64,000 nt of DNA from Gordonia jacobaea (GCF_001186365.1 NZ_LDTZ01000018.1:310001-374000), one strand, 5' to 3'. Counted from the stretch's first letter, positions 54,272 to 64,000 are shown. The notes: generated from the letters alone by a model not told the origin. Program-made: numbers and translations.

Positions 54272-55753
54272 TCAGCCCTGCGCGCCGGGTGCATCAGCAG
54301 ATCGGCGAGCCTCGTCGTCGACCTCGCCCTGCTGGATCTCGCCGGTGAGATCGCGCTCACGTCCGAGCGGGCGCCGCGACGGAAGTGCCTGCTCGTCGGG
54401 TGGGGTCTCGACGGCTTGTTCGAAGTAGCGGGTCATGAACTCATCCGCGATGGCAGTCCCCGCGCTCTCGTCCGGGAGCGCGTCGTGCGTGTCGGCACGC
54501 CACTGGGCCAACCGCGCCGCGAGTTCTGCGCGGACGTGCGCGAAATCCGGATCGTCGGCGAGATTGGTGCGCTCCCACGGATCGTGCTCGAGATCGTAGA
54601 GTTCGACGGCCGGCCGCTCCGCTGTGATGACCGACGCGTCGATCGACCGCGCGGACGGACTGTCGGCGATGTCGAGCGGGAGCAGCAATGCCGGGCGATG
54701 CGCGTAGTTTTCGATATAGCTGTACTTCTTCGTCCGAATCGCCCGGATCGGGTCGTAGGCGTCGTGATACGTCTTCTCCGTGAACACCGCCCCGCGTATC
54801 GGCTCCTGCGCATTGCGCACGATCTCGGGGGCGTGCGAGACACCGTCGACGTCGGCGGGCGCGTCGAGGCCGAGAAGGTCGAGAATCGTCGGAGTGAGGT
54901 CGACACCCGAGAACAGGTCGTCGTACACGCGCGGTTCGATCGCGCGCCCCGTCGGAGGCCGCACGATCAGCGCGACGCCGGTCCCCTCCGCATAGAGCGT
55001 CGATTTTGCTCGCGGGAACGCCAGACCGTGGTCTGTGATGAAGACGATCCAGGTGTTGTGGTCGAGTCCGAGATCGGCGACGGTGTCGAGGAGGCGCCCC
55101 ACCGCGTCGTCGGCCTTCGAGATGCTGCCGTGCAGGCCGGCGAGATCTTCGCGTACGTCGTCGGTGTCGGGAAGGAACCCGGGTACCTCGATGCCCGAGG
55201 TGTCGGGATGCTTGTACTCGTCGACGGGATAGGGACGATGCGTCTCGAAGAAGCCTGCGGTGAGCAGAAATGGTTGGGCCGCTTGCTCATTCGCCGTTCG
55301 CTCGACATACCTGCGCAGCCAGCGCTGCGACTCGGCGACCACGTGATCACATCGGGAGTCGGAGACGTCGACGGTGTCGAAGCCGAGTCGTTGCGGATCG
55401 GAGCTCTCGTGCTGCATGCCGAACAGCACGGTCCGATACCCGGCGTCGCCCAGCAAGGCTGGCAGTGTCTGCACGCCGTCGCGGTACTCGAACCCGTGAT
55501 GCGCGAGGCCGACGAGTCCGTTGTGATGCGGGTACTGGCCGGTGAAGAGCGACCCACGAGCCGGTGAGCACAGCGGCGCGGTGGCGTGGGCGTCGGTGAA
55601 CAGGATCCCCTCCGACGCCAAGGCGTCCATGTTCGGACTCTCGACACCGTCGGCCCCGTAGCACGCGAGATGACGCCCGAGGTCGTGCCAGTGCACGAAG
55701 ATGACGTTCTCCTGCGTGGGGCCTGAGGCGCTGCCGGTGTTGTCGAAAGGCAT
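54272..55753 (-). CDS. Sulfatase (formylglycine-dependent, N-sulfatase-like)
   Basis: A 493-aa alkaline-phosphatase-fold sulfatase. The formylglycine motif is CSPAR at 62-66, in TAPLCSPARGSLFTG. Metal ligands are suggested by VHWHDLGRH near the N-terminus and ITDHG in the centre. No signal peptide is seen, so it is predicted to be cytoplasmic; the last ~30 residues are a charged extension. Activity needs a formylglycine-generating enzyme encoded elsewhere. It lies 91 bp upstream of stf0 on the same strand. Confidence 0.88.
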   Translation of the reverse strand: MPFDNTGSASGPTQENVIFVHWHDLGRHLACYGADGVESPNMDALASEGILFTDAHATAPLCSPARGSLFTGQYPHHNGLVGLAHHGFEYRDGVQTLPALLGDAGYRTVLFGMQHESSDPQRLGFDTVDVSDSRCDHVVAESQRWLRRYVERTANEQAAQPFLLTAGFFETHRPYPVDEYKHPDTSGIEVPGFLPDTDDVREDLAGLHGSISKADDAVGRLLDTVADLGLDHNTWIVFITDHGLAFPRAKSTLYAEGTGVALIVRPPTGRAIEPRVYDDLFSGVDLTPTILDLLGLDAPADVDGVSHAPEIVRNAQEPIRGAVFTEKTYHDAYDPIRAIRTKKYSYIENYAHRPALLLPLDIADSPSARSIDASVITAERPAVELYDLEHDPWERTNLADDPDFAHVRAELAARLAQWRADTHDALPDESAGTAIADEFMTRYFEQAVETPPDEQALPSRRPLGRERDLTGEIQQGEVDDEARRSADAPGAQG

Positions 55754-56075
55754 TTACCCATGATGCACCCGCCGTTTCCGCACGTGGTGGCGGGTGGCAC
55801 GCCCAGGCTGTCCACCTGGGCTCACCGCGCCAGCACGACGGGATGAAATCAGCGTGAGTGCAATGCTCGCGAGTGCCCGGCGGGTCGCTTGGGCGTCGTC
55901 GCCGGGCGGTTCGGCAGATCCGGGTTCAGCATGGCTGCCGCGGTGCCGGGCGGCGTCGTCACGGGTGAATGTGTGTCGTATCGAAGGATGTGGGTGCTGC
56001 AGCACACACATCCTTCAATTCGACACACATTTAGGCCGCGGGGCGGCGCAGCTCGGAACCCCCGCAGCGTCGACC
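55754..56075. other. Intergenic region between the sulfatase and mazG
   Basis: A 322-bp stretch with no convincing gene. It holds the probable sulfatase promoter side, a seven-base hairpin GCCCAGG/CCTGGGC at 55801-55821, and the long imperfect palindrome at 55969-56030. Confidence 0.6.
55969..56030. repeat. 62-bp imperfect palindrome downstream of mazG
   Basis: Two 31-base arms (55969-55999 and 56000-56030) are reverse complements with three mismatches and no loop, centred on CTGCAG. It starts 45 bp past the mazG stop on the minus strand and could act as terminator of mfd-mazG or be a palindromic repeat element. Confidence 0.75.
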
Positions 56076-56969
56076 TCACCGCGCGAGAAACGACTCCCAC
56101 GCCTCGCGCGAGCCGAGCGTCGCGCCTGCAGTTGCAGCATTGGCCTCCGCGTCACGGACCCGTTCCATCAGCGCAAGCGTCCTGGCCCTGGCGGCGGCTT
56201 CGACGCTGTCGTCGCCGATCCCGATCGTCACGGTGAGCACCGCGGGGTCGATGGTGTCGACGGGGTAGTTCGCGGCGGTCAGGCGCTCGAGGACCTTCTG
56301 CGTCAGTGCGAGCGCAGGGGCCGTCGTCGCGATGCCGTCGAGCACCGAGCCACGCTGCTTCTCGGCGGCCTTGCGCTCCTCCCATTCACGGATCTGAGTC
56401 TCGAGGTCGCTGTGTTCGCCGGACAGAACGCCCGGGGTCCGGCCACGCACCTTGTCGACGAAGCTCCGCGCGACGTCGTCGATATCGAAGGGGGCCACCG
56501 GGTCGTCGGCGGCGATCCGCGCGTGGAACAGCACCTGCAGCAGCAGGTCGCCGAGTTCCTCGCGGAGGTTCTCCTGGTCGTCACCGTCGAGGGCATCGAG
56601 CAACTCGTAGACCTCTTCGAGCAGGTACCGCCGCAGCGACGCATGCGTCTGCGTCGACTCCCACGGTCCGTTCCGACGCAACGTGTCCATCAGCGCGACA
56701 GCGTCGAGCAGACTCGCACCCGATCGGCGTTCGACTTCGACGACGTCGTCGCCGTCGGCGATCCGCATACGCACGAGTGGATGCTGCGCGTCGGTCGTGA
56801 CCAGTGTGAGCGACGAGTCGGAGTCGGCTGCCGCAGTGACGATGTGGTCGAGTTCCCACAGCACCGACGCGGGGACGTCTTCGGTCACCAGCACGGTGCC
56901 GGTCAGCACTGCGCGCGCCGCGAGCGGGATCACCCCTGGTTGCTGCGGATCGAGCAAAACGACTGTCAT
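56076..56969 (-). CDS. mazG: Nucleoside triphosphate pyrophosphohydrolase MazG
   Basis: A 297-aa protein. A divergent N-terminal ~110 residues precede the MazG all-alpha NTP-PPase domain, with metal-binding acids in LLEEVYELLDAL and LREELGDLLLQVLFHARIA. It removes aberrant nucleoside triphosphates. ATG 56969 starts 20 bp after the mfd stop, as in mycobacteria where mazG follows mfd. Confidence 0.9.
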   Translation of the reverse strand: MTVVLLDPQQPGVIPLAARAVLTGTVLVTEDVPASVLWELDHIVTAAADSDSSLTLVTTDAQHPLVRMRIADGDDVVEVERRSGASLLDAVALMDTLRRNGPWESTQTHASLRRYLLEEVYELLDALDGDDQENLREELGDLLLQVLFHARIAADDPVAPFDIDDVARSFVDKVRGRTPGVLSGEHSDLETQIREWEERKAAEKQRGSVLDGIATTAPALALTQKVLERLTAANYPVDTIDPAVLTVTIGIGDDSVEAAARARTLALMERVRDAEANAATAGATLGSREAWESFLAR

Positions 56970-56988
56970 GAGGCGTCCTCGACTGTCC

Positions 56989-59900
56989 TCACTCGACGCC
57001 CGCCTGCTCGAGCGGCTTGAGGTTGCGCAGGAACGTCGCGAGGTACTCGATGACCTCGTCGTCGCGCAGGCGGGCCGATCCGACGCCCCCGGTGCGCGGA
57101 ATCGGTAGCGTGACAACCGATGTGGTCGCCCGATACGACGCCGCGGGGTACAACCGTTTGAGGCGCACCTGCTCGCTGTCGGCCAGCGGGAGCGGCGCGA
57201 CCTTCACACTCGTACCGGTGGTGCCGATCTCGGTGACGCCCCGCTCACGTGCTCGCAGACGGAGTTTCGCGATCGACGCCAGGCGTCGTGTTTCCTCGGG
57301 CGGTTCGCCATAGCGGTCGGTGAGTTCCGACATCACGCCGTCGACCTCGTCGTCCGACGTCGCCGACGCGAGCTTGCGGTACGCCTCGAGGCGCAACCGA
57401 TCGGAGTCGACGTACTCGACCGGGATGTGTGCGTCGACGGGCAGGTCGATGCGGACTTCGCTGGGTTCCGACGACGTGACGGGCAGACCGTCTGCCGCCG
57501 CACGGTATGCCTCGACCGCCTCGCCGACGAGGCGCACGTACAGATCGAATCCGACACCCGCGACGTGCCCTGACTGCTCGGCGCCGAGAACGTTTCCGGC
57601 ACCACGCAATTCGAGGTCCTTGAGCGCCACGGCCATGCCCGCGCCGAGTTCGTTGTTCTGCGCGATCGTCGCCAACCTGTCGTAAGCCGTTTCGGTGAGC
57701 GGCTTTTCGGGACTGTAGAGCAGGTAGGCGTAACCGCGCTCACGACTTCGACCGACACGACCACGCAACTGATGCAACTGCGACAGACCGAGATTCTCGG
57801 CGCGATCGACGATGAGTGTGTTCGCGTTCGAGATGTCGAGACCGGTCTCGATGATGGTGGTACACACCAGCACGTCGAACTCACGGTTCCAGAAACCGGC
57901 GACGGTGCGTTCGAGTTGATCCTCGTTCATCTGACCGTGTGCCACAGCAACTCTCGCCTCGGGGACCATCGCTGCGATATCGCGGGCAGTCTTGTCGATG
58001 GTCGACACCCGATTGTGAACGTAGAAAACCTGGCCGTCGCGCAACAGTTCTCGGCGAATCGCTGCCGCCACCTGCTTGGGTGAGTAGGCGCCGACATAGG
58101 TGAGCACCGGATGCCGTTCCTGCGGCGGGGTGAGGATGGTCGACATCTCGCGAATGCCCGCCATCGACATCTCCAGCGTTCGCGGAATCGGCGTTGCCGA
58201 CATCGTCAGCACGTCGACGTGCGTGCGCAACGACTTGATGTGTTCCTTGTGTTCGACGCCGAAACGCTGCTCCTCGTCGACGATCACCAGCCCGAGGTCT
58301 TTCCACGTGACGCCGGTCTGCAGCAATCGGTGCGTACCGATCACGATGTCGACCTCGCCCTTCGCCATCTCCTTGATGATCTCGCGTGACTCCTTGGGAT
58401 CGGTGAACCGCGAGAGACCTCGGATGCGCACCGGGAACCCCGACATACGCTCGGTGAATGTCTGCAGATGTTGTTGCGCGAGAATGGTTGTCGGGACCAA
58501 GACCGCGACCTGCTTACCATCCTGCACGGCCTTGAAGGCCGCGCGCACCGCGATCTCGGTCTTGCCGTAACCGACATCGCCGACGATCACGCGGTCCATC
58601 GGAGCCGACTTCTCCATGTCGTCCTTGACCTCGCCGATCACCGTCATCTGATCGACGGTCTCGGTGAAGTCGAACGCGTCCTCCATCTCACGTTGCCAGG
58701 GCGTGTCCGGACTGAACGCGTAGCCGGGCGCGGCGTGCCTGGCCGCGTAGAGCTGGACCAGCTCGCCGGCGATCTCACGAACAGCCTTGCGCGCCTTGCG
58801 TTTCGTGTTCTGCCAGTCGGAGCCGCCGAGCTTCGACAACGACGGCTGCTCGCCTCCGACGTAGCGCGATAACTGGTCGAGCGAATCCATCGGCACATAA
58901 AGCCGGTCGCCGGGTTGCCCACGCTTGGAGGCCGCGTACTCGAGCACGAGGTACTCACGTCGCGCGCCCGACACCGTGCGTTCGATCATCTCGACGAACT
59001 TGCCGATGCCGTGCTGATCGTGCACGACGAGATCACCCGCGGTGAGCGCAAGTGGGTCGACCTGATTACGACGCTTGGCGGGCAATCGCTTTCCGTCGCG
59101 CACACTGGCGACGCGGTTGCCGGTGAGGTCCGTCTCCGTCACGACCACCAATCCGGCACTGGGACTGACGATTCCGTGACGCAGCGCGCCATTGAACACC
59201 GACACGGTTCCCGGTTCGGGTCGCGCGCCCCCGTCGACGAGCGCGTGCGGAACCTCTGCGTCGGCAAGTCGCTCACAGACGCGCTGTGCGGTGCCCTTGC
59301 CCGCGACCACGATCGCAGCGGTGTTGCCCGCGCTGACGTGGGCGCGCAGTCCGGCGAACACGATCCGGATCTCCTCGTCGTCACCATGCGGCGTCGGCCC
59401 CGGGGTGATGTCGAGTTCGTATTCTTCGCCGAAGCCCGCAGAAAGCGGACTCATCGTCCACCACGACCGACCCGCCGCGAGCGTGGCCTTCTCGACGTCA
59501 TCGAGCGGCCGATAAGCACTGGCCTGCAGATCAATTCCCGTCGGACCGGACATCTCGCGGGTGTCGACGGGCGCCGTGGCTCCCATCGCGGCGGCGTTCC
59601 ACGACGCCTCGAGGAACTCGGCTCCGGTTTGCGCGAGATCGGCTGCGCGCGTTCGGACTTTCTCGGGGTCGAGCACGAGCACGCGGGTCCCGGCGGGAAG
59701 TACCTCGGTCAGCAACTGCATCTCGCCGTCGACGAGGGCGGGTGTCAGCGCTTCCATTCCCGCCACCGGAATACCCTCGGCGAGCGAGGTGAGCATTTCG
59801 ACGAGCGACGGGTCGTCGGCGTTCTCGACGGCGAGTGCGGCCGCACGTTCACGCACGGGCGGGGTGAGCAGCAGCTCGCGACAGGGATGGATGAGGACCA

Positions 59901-60582
59901 CCGACGCGTCGACCTCGGGTTGACTACGCTGATCCGCCACCGAGAATGCTCGCATCTCGGAGATCTCATCGCCCCAGAACTCGACTCGCACAGGGAAATC
60001 GGCGGTGGTCGGGAACACGTCGAGAATGCCGCCGCGCACGGCGAATTCGCCGCGCCGACCGACCATGTCGACGCGCTCGTACGCCATCTCGACGAGATCG
60101 GTGAGTAGGCCGTCGAAGTCGAGTTCGATGCCCTCACGCAACGTGATGGTGCGTATCTCCCCGAGCCCGGGTGCCATCGGCTGCACCAGCGAACGGACAG
60201 TGGTGACCACCACGCGCAGCGGCGCGTCTCCCGGGTGCGCCAGCCGATGCAACACCTCGAGACGCTGCCCGACGACCTCGGCGCTCGGCGAGAGCCGTTC
60301 GTGCGGAAGCGTCTCCCACGACGGGAACTGCGCCACCGCGGACTCGTCGTCGAGAAGCTCGCGTAGTTCGGCCGTCAGGTCGTCGGCTTCGCGTCCGTTT
60401 GCCGAAACGGCGAGGATCGGCGCGTCAGCGACCTCGGAGAGACAACTGACCACGAACGGCCGGGCGGCGTCGGGGGCAGTGATCGCGAGTTGCGGATCGT
60501 CGCGATGGTCACGCAGTGCCGCGATGCTCGTGTCCGCGCAGGCGAGGGATGCGAGTCCGTGAAGGGCGGGAGTAGACGACAC
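56989..60582 (-). CDS. mfd: Transcription-repair coupling factor Mfd
   Basis: A 1,197-aa Mfd of typical length. The UvrB-like N-terminal module ([20 protein letters not shown]) is followed by the RNA-polymerase-interaction domain ([20 protein letters not shown]). The RecG-like translocase has [37 protein letters not shown] and [14 protein letters not shown], and the TRCF C-terminal domain closes the protein. It removes stalled RNA polymerase and recruits UvrA. GTG 60582 is preferred to a TTG at 60606. First gene of mfd-mazG. Confidence 0.96.
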   Translation of the reverse strand: MSSTPALHGLASLACADTSIAALRDHRDDPQLAITAPDAARPFVVSCLSEVADAPILAVSANGREADDLTAELRELLDDESAVAQFPSWETLPHERLSPSAEVVGQRLEVLHRLAHPGDAPLRVVVTTVRSLVQPMAPGLGEIRTITLREGIELDFDGLLTDLVEMAYERVDMVGRRGEFAVRGGILDVFPTTADFPVRVEFWGDEISEMRAFSVADQRSQPEVDASVVLIHPCRELLLTPPVRERAAALAVENADDPSLVEMLTSLAEGIPVAGMEALTPALVDGEMQLLTEVLPAGTRVLVLDPEKVRTRAADLAQTGAEFLEASWNAAAMGATAPVDTREMSGPTGIDLQASAYRPLDDVEKATLAAGRSWWTMSPLSAGFGEEYELDITPGPTPHGDDEEIRIVFAGLRAHVSAGNTAAIVVAGKGTAQRVCERLADAEVPHALVDGGARPEPGTVSVFNGALRHGIVSPSAGLVVVTETDLTGNRVASVRDGKRLPAKRRNQVDPLALTAGDLVVHDQHGIGKFVEMIERTVSGARREYLVLEYAASKRGQPGDRLYVPMDSLDQLSRYVGGEQPSLSKLGGSDWQNTKRKARKAVREIAGELVQLYAARHAAPGYAFSPDTPWQREMEDAFDFTETVDQMTVIGEVKDDMEKSAPMDRVIVGDVGYGKTEIAVRAAFKAVQDGKQVAVLVPTTILAQQHLQTFTERMSGFPVRIRGLSRFTDPKESREIIKEMAKGEVDIVIGTHRLLQTGVTWKDLGLVIVDEEQRFGVEHKEHIKSLRTHVDVLTMSATPIPRTLEMSMAGIREMSTILTPPQERHPVLTYVGAYSPKQVAAAIRRELLRDGQVFYVHNRVSTIDKTARDIAAMVPEARVAVAHGQMNEDQLERTVAGFWNREFDVLVCTTIIETGLDISNANTLIVDRAENLGLSQLHQLRGRVGRSRERGYAYLLYSPEKPLTETAYDRLATIAQNNELGAGMAVALKDLELRGAGNVLGAEQSGHVAGVGFDLYVRLVGEAVEAYRAAADGLPVTSSEPSEVRIDLPVDAHIPVEYVDSDRLRLEAYRKLASATSDDEVDGVMSELTDRYGEPPEETRRLASIAKLRLRARERGVTEIGTTGTSVKVAPLPLADSEQVRLKRLYPAASYRATTSVVTLPIPRTGGVGSARLRDDEVIEYLATFLRNLKPLEQAGVE

Positions 60583-60686
60583 TTCGGCAATTCTAGGGCA
60601 CGGCAATTCTGCCAGGCAGATGCCGCAGCGCGCCGCTGGTCAGACAGGCGCAGCGGGCAGCACTGGTCCGTTGCCGCTCACAGCCA

Positions 60687-61229
60687 CTAGTCCATTGCCG
60701 CGGCCTGCCGCGCGCGATACGCCGCGACGGCGTTGCGATTACCGCAGGCCGTCGAGCAATACCGCCGAGACCGGTTGCGAGAAAGGTCGACGACGACGCC
60801 CTCGCAGCCCGCGTCGGCGCAGACGGACAACCTCGACATGTCGTCGGCCCTGATCACGTCGATCATGGCCATCGCGGTCTCGACCATGATCCGGTCGGCG
60901 AGGGGGGCGTCGTCGTCGATGGCGTGCAGATGCCAGTCCGTGTCGCCGTGTCGCACCAACCGCGGCACGGCCCGGTGCCGACTCAGGATCTCGTTGACTT
61001 GATCGACGGCACGGTCGCGGTCGGCGATGAGCAGCGCTCGCAGCGCGGGCCGGATCGCCGACACCGCGTCGAGTTCTTGCTGGTCACCGTCATGGCGGCC
61101 GGTATAGCCGTAGTGGTCCCAGAAGGCGTCGAGGTCGTCGATGGAACGCAGGGTCTCGGGCGACTCTGCTGAGTTGGCGAGTGCAACCGCCGCCTGCAGC
61201 GCCAGATCGACGTCATCACCGAAAACCAT
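60687..61229 (-). CDS. CGNR zinc-finger (ABATE domain) probable transcriptional regulator
   Basis: A 180-aa protein. An N-terminal ABATE (putative stress-response) domain precedes the C-terminal CGNR zinc finger: Cys in LSVCADAGCEG and in RRYCSTACGNRNAVAAYRAR, with the diagnostic CGNR. Such proteins are thought to bind DNA. It is divergent from the DMT exporter gene (39 bp between starts), so it likely controls that promoter. Confidence 0.85.
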   Translation of the reverse strand: MVFGDDVDLALQAAVALANSAESPETLRSIDDLDAFWDHYGYTGRHDGDQQELDAVSAIRPALRALLIADRDRAVDQVNEILSRHRAVPRLVRHGDTDWHLHAIDDDAPLADRIMVETAMAMIDVIRADDMSRLSVCADAGCEGVVVDLSRNRSRRYCSTACGNRNAVAAYRARQAAAMD

Positions 61230-61268
61230 GTTGACACCTTACCAAGGCCGCCGCTAGCGTCATTACCC

Positions 61269-62354
61269 ATGACGTCGGTGACCCATGACCGCACGCCGGC
61301 GGAGGTGGCCGCTCGCAGACGCGCGGGCCTGATCCTGGCCCTGGTGTCGGCAACGAGCTTCGGGCTGTCGGGCGCGCTCGGCACGCCGCTGATGGCCGCG
61401 GGGTGGAGCGCGGGCGCTGTCGTCGCGATCCGCATCGGCATCGGCGGTCTCGCGTTGCTGCCGTTCGCCATTCGCGACCTCGGCGGTGTCTCGGCGCTGC
61501 GATGGTCGACTGCGTGGACACTGATTCGCGACCACGGCAGGACGATCGCGCTCTACGGATTCCTCGGCATGGCCGTCGCGCAGTTCTGCTACTTCTCCGC
61601 CATCGAGCACATGGACGTCGGACCGGCCCTACTCATCGAGTACACCGCCCCCGTAGTGGTGGTCGCGTGGATGTGGGCGATCCACCGCCAGCGGCCGTCG
61701 CGGTGGGCGCTCGCAGGTATTGCGGTGAGCGGCGTCGGATTGGTCGGAGTCCTCGACCTCGTCGGCGGCACCTCGGTGAGCCCCATCGGTGCGCTGTGGG
61801 CGTCTGGCGCAATGCTCGGCGCCGCCGGCTACTTCATCATTTCGGCCAAGGAGAACGATTCACTGCCGCCGTCCGTGCTCGCGGCGAGCGGAATGGTCTT
61901 TGCGGCAACACTTCTCGGAGTACTCGGCCTCGTGCATGCACTACCGATGACGATCGGCGACCCGACGGTCCACTTCGCCGGATTCGACGCACCGGCATGG
62001 ACGGTGCCGGCTGCTCTCGCGCTCGTCACCGCAGCGACCGCATACCTCACCGGAATCGGTGCCGCGCGCAGACTCGGAGCGCGGCTCGCCTCGATGTTCG
62101 CGCTTGTCGAGGTCTTGGCCGCGGTCGTATGGGCCGCGATCCTGCTCGATCAGGTCCCGGCGGCGCTCCAGATCGTCGGCGGCGTCTTGATTGTCGTCGG
62201 GGTCATCGCGGCCAAGATCGGTGAACCGGGCACGTCGACGTCGCCCGTCGGCGAGCCGTTGGCGCTTGGCCACGTGCCAGAAGGCCCCGAGAACGATGCT
62301 GCCGACAGCATTGCTCCCGACAACGATGCCGCAACGTCTGCACCCGAAGCTTAA
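61269..62354 (+). CDS. EamA/DMT-family transporter
   Basis: A 361-aa membrane protein with ten spans forming two EamA repeats: first near GLILALVSATSFGLSG, second near GALWASGAMLGAAGYFIISAKEN. The YLTGIGAARRLGARLASMF and VEVLAAVVWA region is conserved. It probably exports an amino acid or metabolite. The last ~45 residues are an acidic cytoplasmic tail. ATG 61269. Confidence 0.88.
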   Translation: MTSVTHDRTPAEVAARRRAGLILALVSATSFGLSGALGTPLMAAGWSAGAVVAIRIGIGGLALLPFAIRDLGGVSALRWSTAWTLIRDHGRTIALYGFLGMAVAQFCYFSAIEHMDVGPALLIEYTAPVVVVAWMWAIHRQRPSRWALAGIAVSGVGLVGVLDLVGGTSVSPIGALWASGAMLGAAGYFIISAKENDSLPPSVLAASGMVFAATLLGVLGLVHALPMTIGDPTVHFAGFDAPAWTVPAALALVTAATAYLTGIGAARRLGARLASMFALVEVLAAVVWAAILLDQVPAALQIVGGVLIVVGVIAAKIGEPGTSTSPVGEPLALGHVPEGPENDAADSIAPDNDAATSAPEA

Positions 62355-62386
62355 CCGGACTGCGGTCCGCTTGATACGATGTTCGC

Positions 62387-63178
62387 ATGTCAGCCCCCGA
62401 ACCCACCCGCCAGCCGACGCTGTTCCTGAGTCATGGCGCCCCACCACTCGTCGACAGCGAACGCTGGGTCTCCCAGCTCACTGAGCTGTCCACCACACTC
62501 GACCGTCCCTCGGCGATCCTGGTGGTGTCGGCGCACTGGGAGGCCGCGCCGCTGACGATCGGTTCGACCGACCCAGCCACGCCCCTGACCTACGACTTCT
62601 GGGGATTCCCCGAGCGCTTCTATCGCACCACCTACTGGTCGCCCGGTGCTCCCGATCTCGCGGCGAGAGTCGCGGCGATGATGCCCGACGGCACCGCAAT
62701 CGCGCGTGACCAGCACCGTCGCCTCGACCACGGCGCATACGTGCCGTTGACGGTCATGTACCCCGACGCCGACATTCCGGTGCTCCAGATCTCGCTTCCC
62801 ACACTCGACCCCGCACAATTGCTGAACCTCGGCCGTCGACTCGCACCGCTGCGCGACGAGGGAGTGCTCATCATCGGATCGGGTTTCACCACGCACGGGC
62901 TGCCGTATCTGACCGACCCCTCCCCCGACGCCGCGCCGCCGAGCTGGTCGTCGGAGTTCGACGCCTGGGCGCACGAACGTTTCGCCGCCGGCGACGTCGA
63001 GTCCCTGATCGATTTTCGACGGACCGCCCCGGGAATGCCCTACGCCCACCCCACTATTGAGCATTTCGCGCCGCTCTTCGTCGCACTGGGCGCCAGCGAC
63101 GATCCCGAGCAACAGGCCGACCAGGTCATCGACGGGTTCTGGATGGGCCTGGCCAAGCGGTCGCTGGTGCTTGCCTGA
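62387..63178 (+). CDS. LigB/DODA-type extradiol dioxygenase family protein
   Basis: A 263-aa class III extradiol-ring-cleavage-type protein (YgiD group). FLSHGAPPLV at the N-terminus gives one metal ligand, SAHWE another, and LDHGAYVPLTVMYPDADIPVLQIS and IGSGFTTHGL are family blocks. It binds a mononuclear metal and opens catechol-like rings, but several relatives act on unknown substrates. It starts 32 bp after the transporter gene and may share its transcript. Confidence 0.85.
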   Translation: MSAPEPTRQPTLFLSHGAPPLVDSERWVSQLTELSTTLDRPSAILVVSAHWEAAPLTIGSTDPATPLTYDFWGFPERFYRTTYWSPGAPDLAARVAAMMPDGTAIARDQHRRLDHGAYVPLTVMYPDADIPVLQISLPTLDPAQLLNLGRRLAPLRDEGVLIIGSGFTTHGLPYLTDPSPDAAPPSWSSEFDAWAHERFAAGDVESLIDFRRTAPGMPYAHPTIEHFAPLFVALGASDDPEQQADQVIDGFWMGLAKRSLVLA

Positions 63179-63203
63179 GGGGGACCCCTCACCAGCGCGG
63201 TGG

Positions 63204-64000
63204 TCAGTTACAGCTACAGCAGTCGCCGCAATCGCAACAATCTCCGCAATCGCAGCAGTCGTCGCAGTCACAGCAATCGCCACAGTCGCACAACGCGGGT
63301 TTCCACGTGTCCGAGCAATGATTCCAGTGGTCGGTACAGCATGCGGGCCCGCAACACGAGTTGCCCAGAAACGGCAGTAGACGCTCGTAGAAAGACCGAT
63401 CCGGACTGAACGGCGGCGGGAACGGCCACCCTTCCGGGTATCCGGGCGGCGGCATCTGTTCGGGAACTGACGGCTGTTCCGGAAGTAGTGGTTCGGGAAG
63501 TGACGGCTCGGTAGCCGAAGGTCGGTGTACGGCACATGAGCTACGGCGCGGCATGCGCTGACGCACCGCATGACGCAGCCCGTCGACCAGGACGGCACGC
63601 AGCAATTTGTCGTCGACCAGTTCGAGCTTGGCGTAGCGACGCACAATCGCCCGAACGAGGAGCCGACATTCCGCACGGGCATCGTCGATGGTGGTCCCCG
63701 ATGCGTCGAGCGGATTGAATTCCCCCTGTTCGCGATCCTGTGGGAGATCGTCGATCGCATCGATCAGGTGCGCGAGCCGACCGAAATCGGCACCTATGGC
63801 CTCGAGATGCTCGCGATTGTCGGGAGCACCCGCGATGTCGGCCGTAGCCGCGAACACACGGGCCGCCGACTCCGAGGACGCGCGAAGCAGATCGTCGAGG
63901 TCCGTCGACCTCGATTCAACCTGGGCCTGCCCCGACAGCCGAGCGAGCATGGAGTCGACGTCGAGCAGGCGGGCCACATGGCCGTCATCGACGGCGTGAC
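63204..64000 (-). CDS. DUF5685-like protein with Cys-rich C-terminus, 5' end outside the window
   Basis: Only the 3' part is present: the reading frame stays open to base 64000 (GHVARLLDVDSML upstream of the GTG at 63977), so the start lies beyond the window. The seen part is helical, then a Pro-rich linker of ~45 residues, and a tail of ~55 residues with more than 20 Cys, built from CDCGDC-type units that should bind metal. Stop is TGA at 63204-63206. DUF5685 assignment is by overall layout and is tentative. Confidence 0.65.
   Translation of the reverse strand, partial: HAVDDGHVARLLDVDSMLARLSGQAQVESRSTDLDDLLRASSESAARVFAATADIAGAPDNREHLEAIGADFGRLAHLIDAIDDLPQDREQGEFNPLDASGTTIDDARAECRLLVRAIVRRYAKLELVDDKLLRAVLVDGLRHAVRQRMPRRSSCAVHRPSATEPSLPEPLLPEQPSVPEQMPPPGYPEGWPFPPPFSPDRSFYERLLPFLGNSCCGPACCTDHWNHCSDTWKPALCDCGDCCDCDDCCDCGDCCDCGDCCSCN

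Noticed and set aside
55754..56100. Short ORFs between the sulfatase and mazG genes
   Set aside because: They overlap the long palindrome, lack ribosome-binding sites and show no family features.

Overview
The window is GC-rich actinobacterial DNA, most likely from Gordonia or a close relative in the mycolic-acid bacteria. The evidence is a GjpA-type porin gene (a family described from Gordonia), a fatty acyl-AMP ligase, a DesA3/reductase desaturase pair, a Stf0-type sulfotransferase, a mycothiol-transferase-like DinB protein, and the gene order eno - ftsB - DUF501 - ppx known from mycobacteria. No rRNA, tRNA, CRISPR array, insertion sequence or prophage gene was seen.

Layout. 0-6 kb: an APC permease, then an ABC-2 exporter with its own two-component system (ATPase, permease, DesK-like kinase, NarL-like regulator) behind a perfect inverted repeat, then a small secreted protein. 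6-10 kb: a DinB protein, a flavin-dependent monooxygenase and a YibE/F membrane protein, with three separate minisatellites. 10-17 kb: a cell-envelope group in which two paralogous SxxK serine hydrolases flank an orphan fatty acyl-AMP ligase and the gjpA porin; a membrane-anchored Tyr/Pro-rich protein beside them carries a one-base frameshift. 17-19.4 kb: the sulfone-utilisation pair sfnB-sfnG.

19.5-37.2 kb is the most coherent block. A TetR regulator, thiolase, quinone-oxidoreductase-like protein, paired acyl-CoA dehydrogenases and two SDRs form a long minus-strand operon. A MaoC hydratase, an acyl-CoA ligase and an MDR reductase run divergently on the plus strand. A second ligase, a HAD protein and a single-chain acyl-CoA carboxylase (BC-BCCP-CT in one 1,099-aa chain) follow, and an MHS-type importer closes the block. 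The three promoter regions each carry a 22-bp palindrome of the same design, so I infer a single regulon for import, CoA activation, beta-oxidation and carboxylation of an unidentified acid.

37.4-41.4 kb: an acyl-CoA desaturase and its ferredoxin-type reductase, then small conserved proteins and a methyltransferase. 41.4-45.9 kb: the conserved eno - ftsB - DUF501 - ppx operon and lpqU. 46-50.2 kb: the EfeUOB iron-uptake operon. 50.5-55.8 kb: a sulfate-activation and sulfation unit (cysNC, cysD, a sulfotransferase coupled to cysD, and a sulfatase). 56-60.6 kb: mazG and mfd. In mycobacteria mfd-mazG adjoins lpqU-eno, so here about 10 kb of iron and sulfur genes separate them. 60.7-64 kb: a CGNR-type regulator divergent from a DMT exporter, a LigB-type dioxygenase, and the 3' part of a cysteine-rich DUF5685-like gene that runs off the end.
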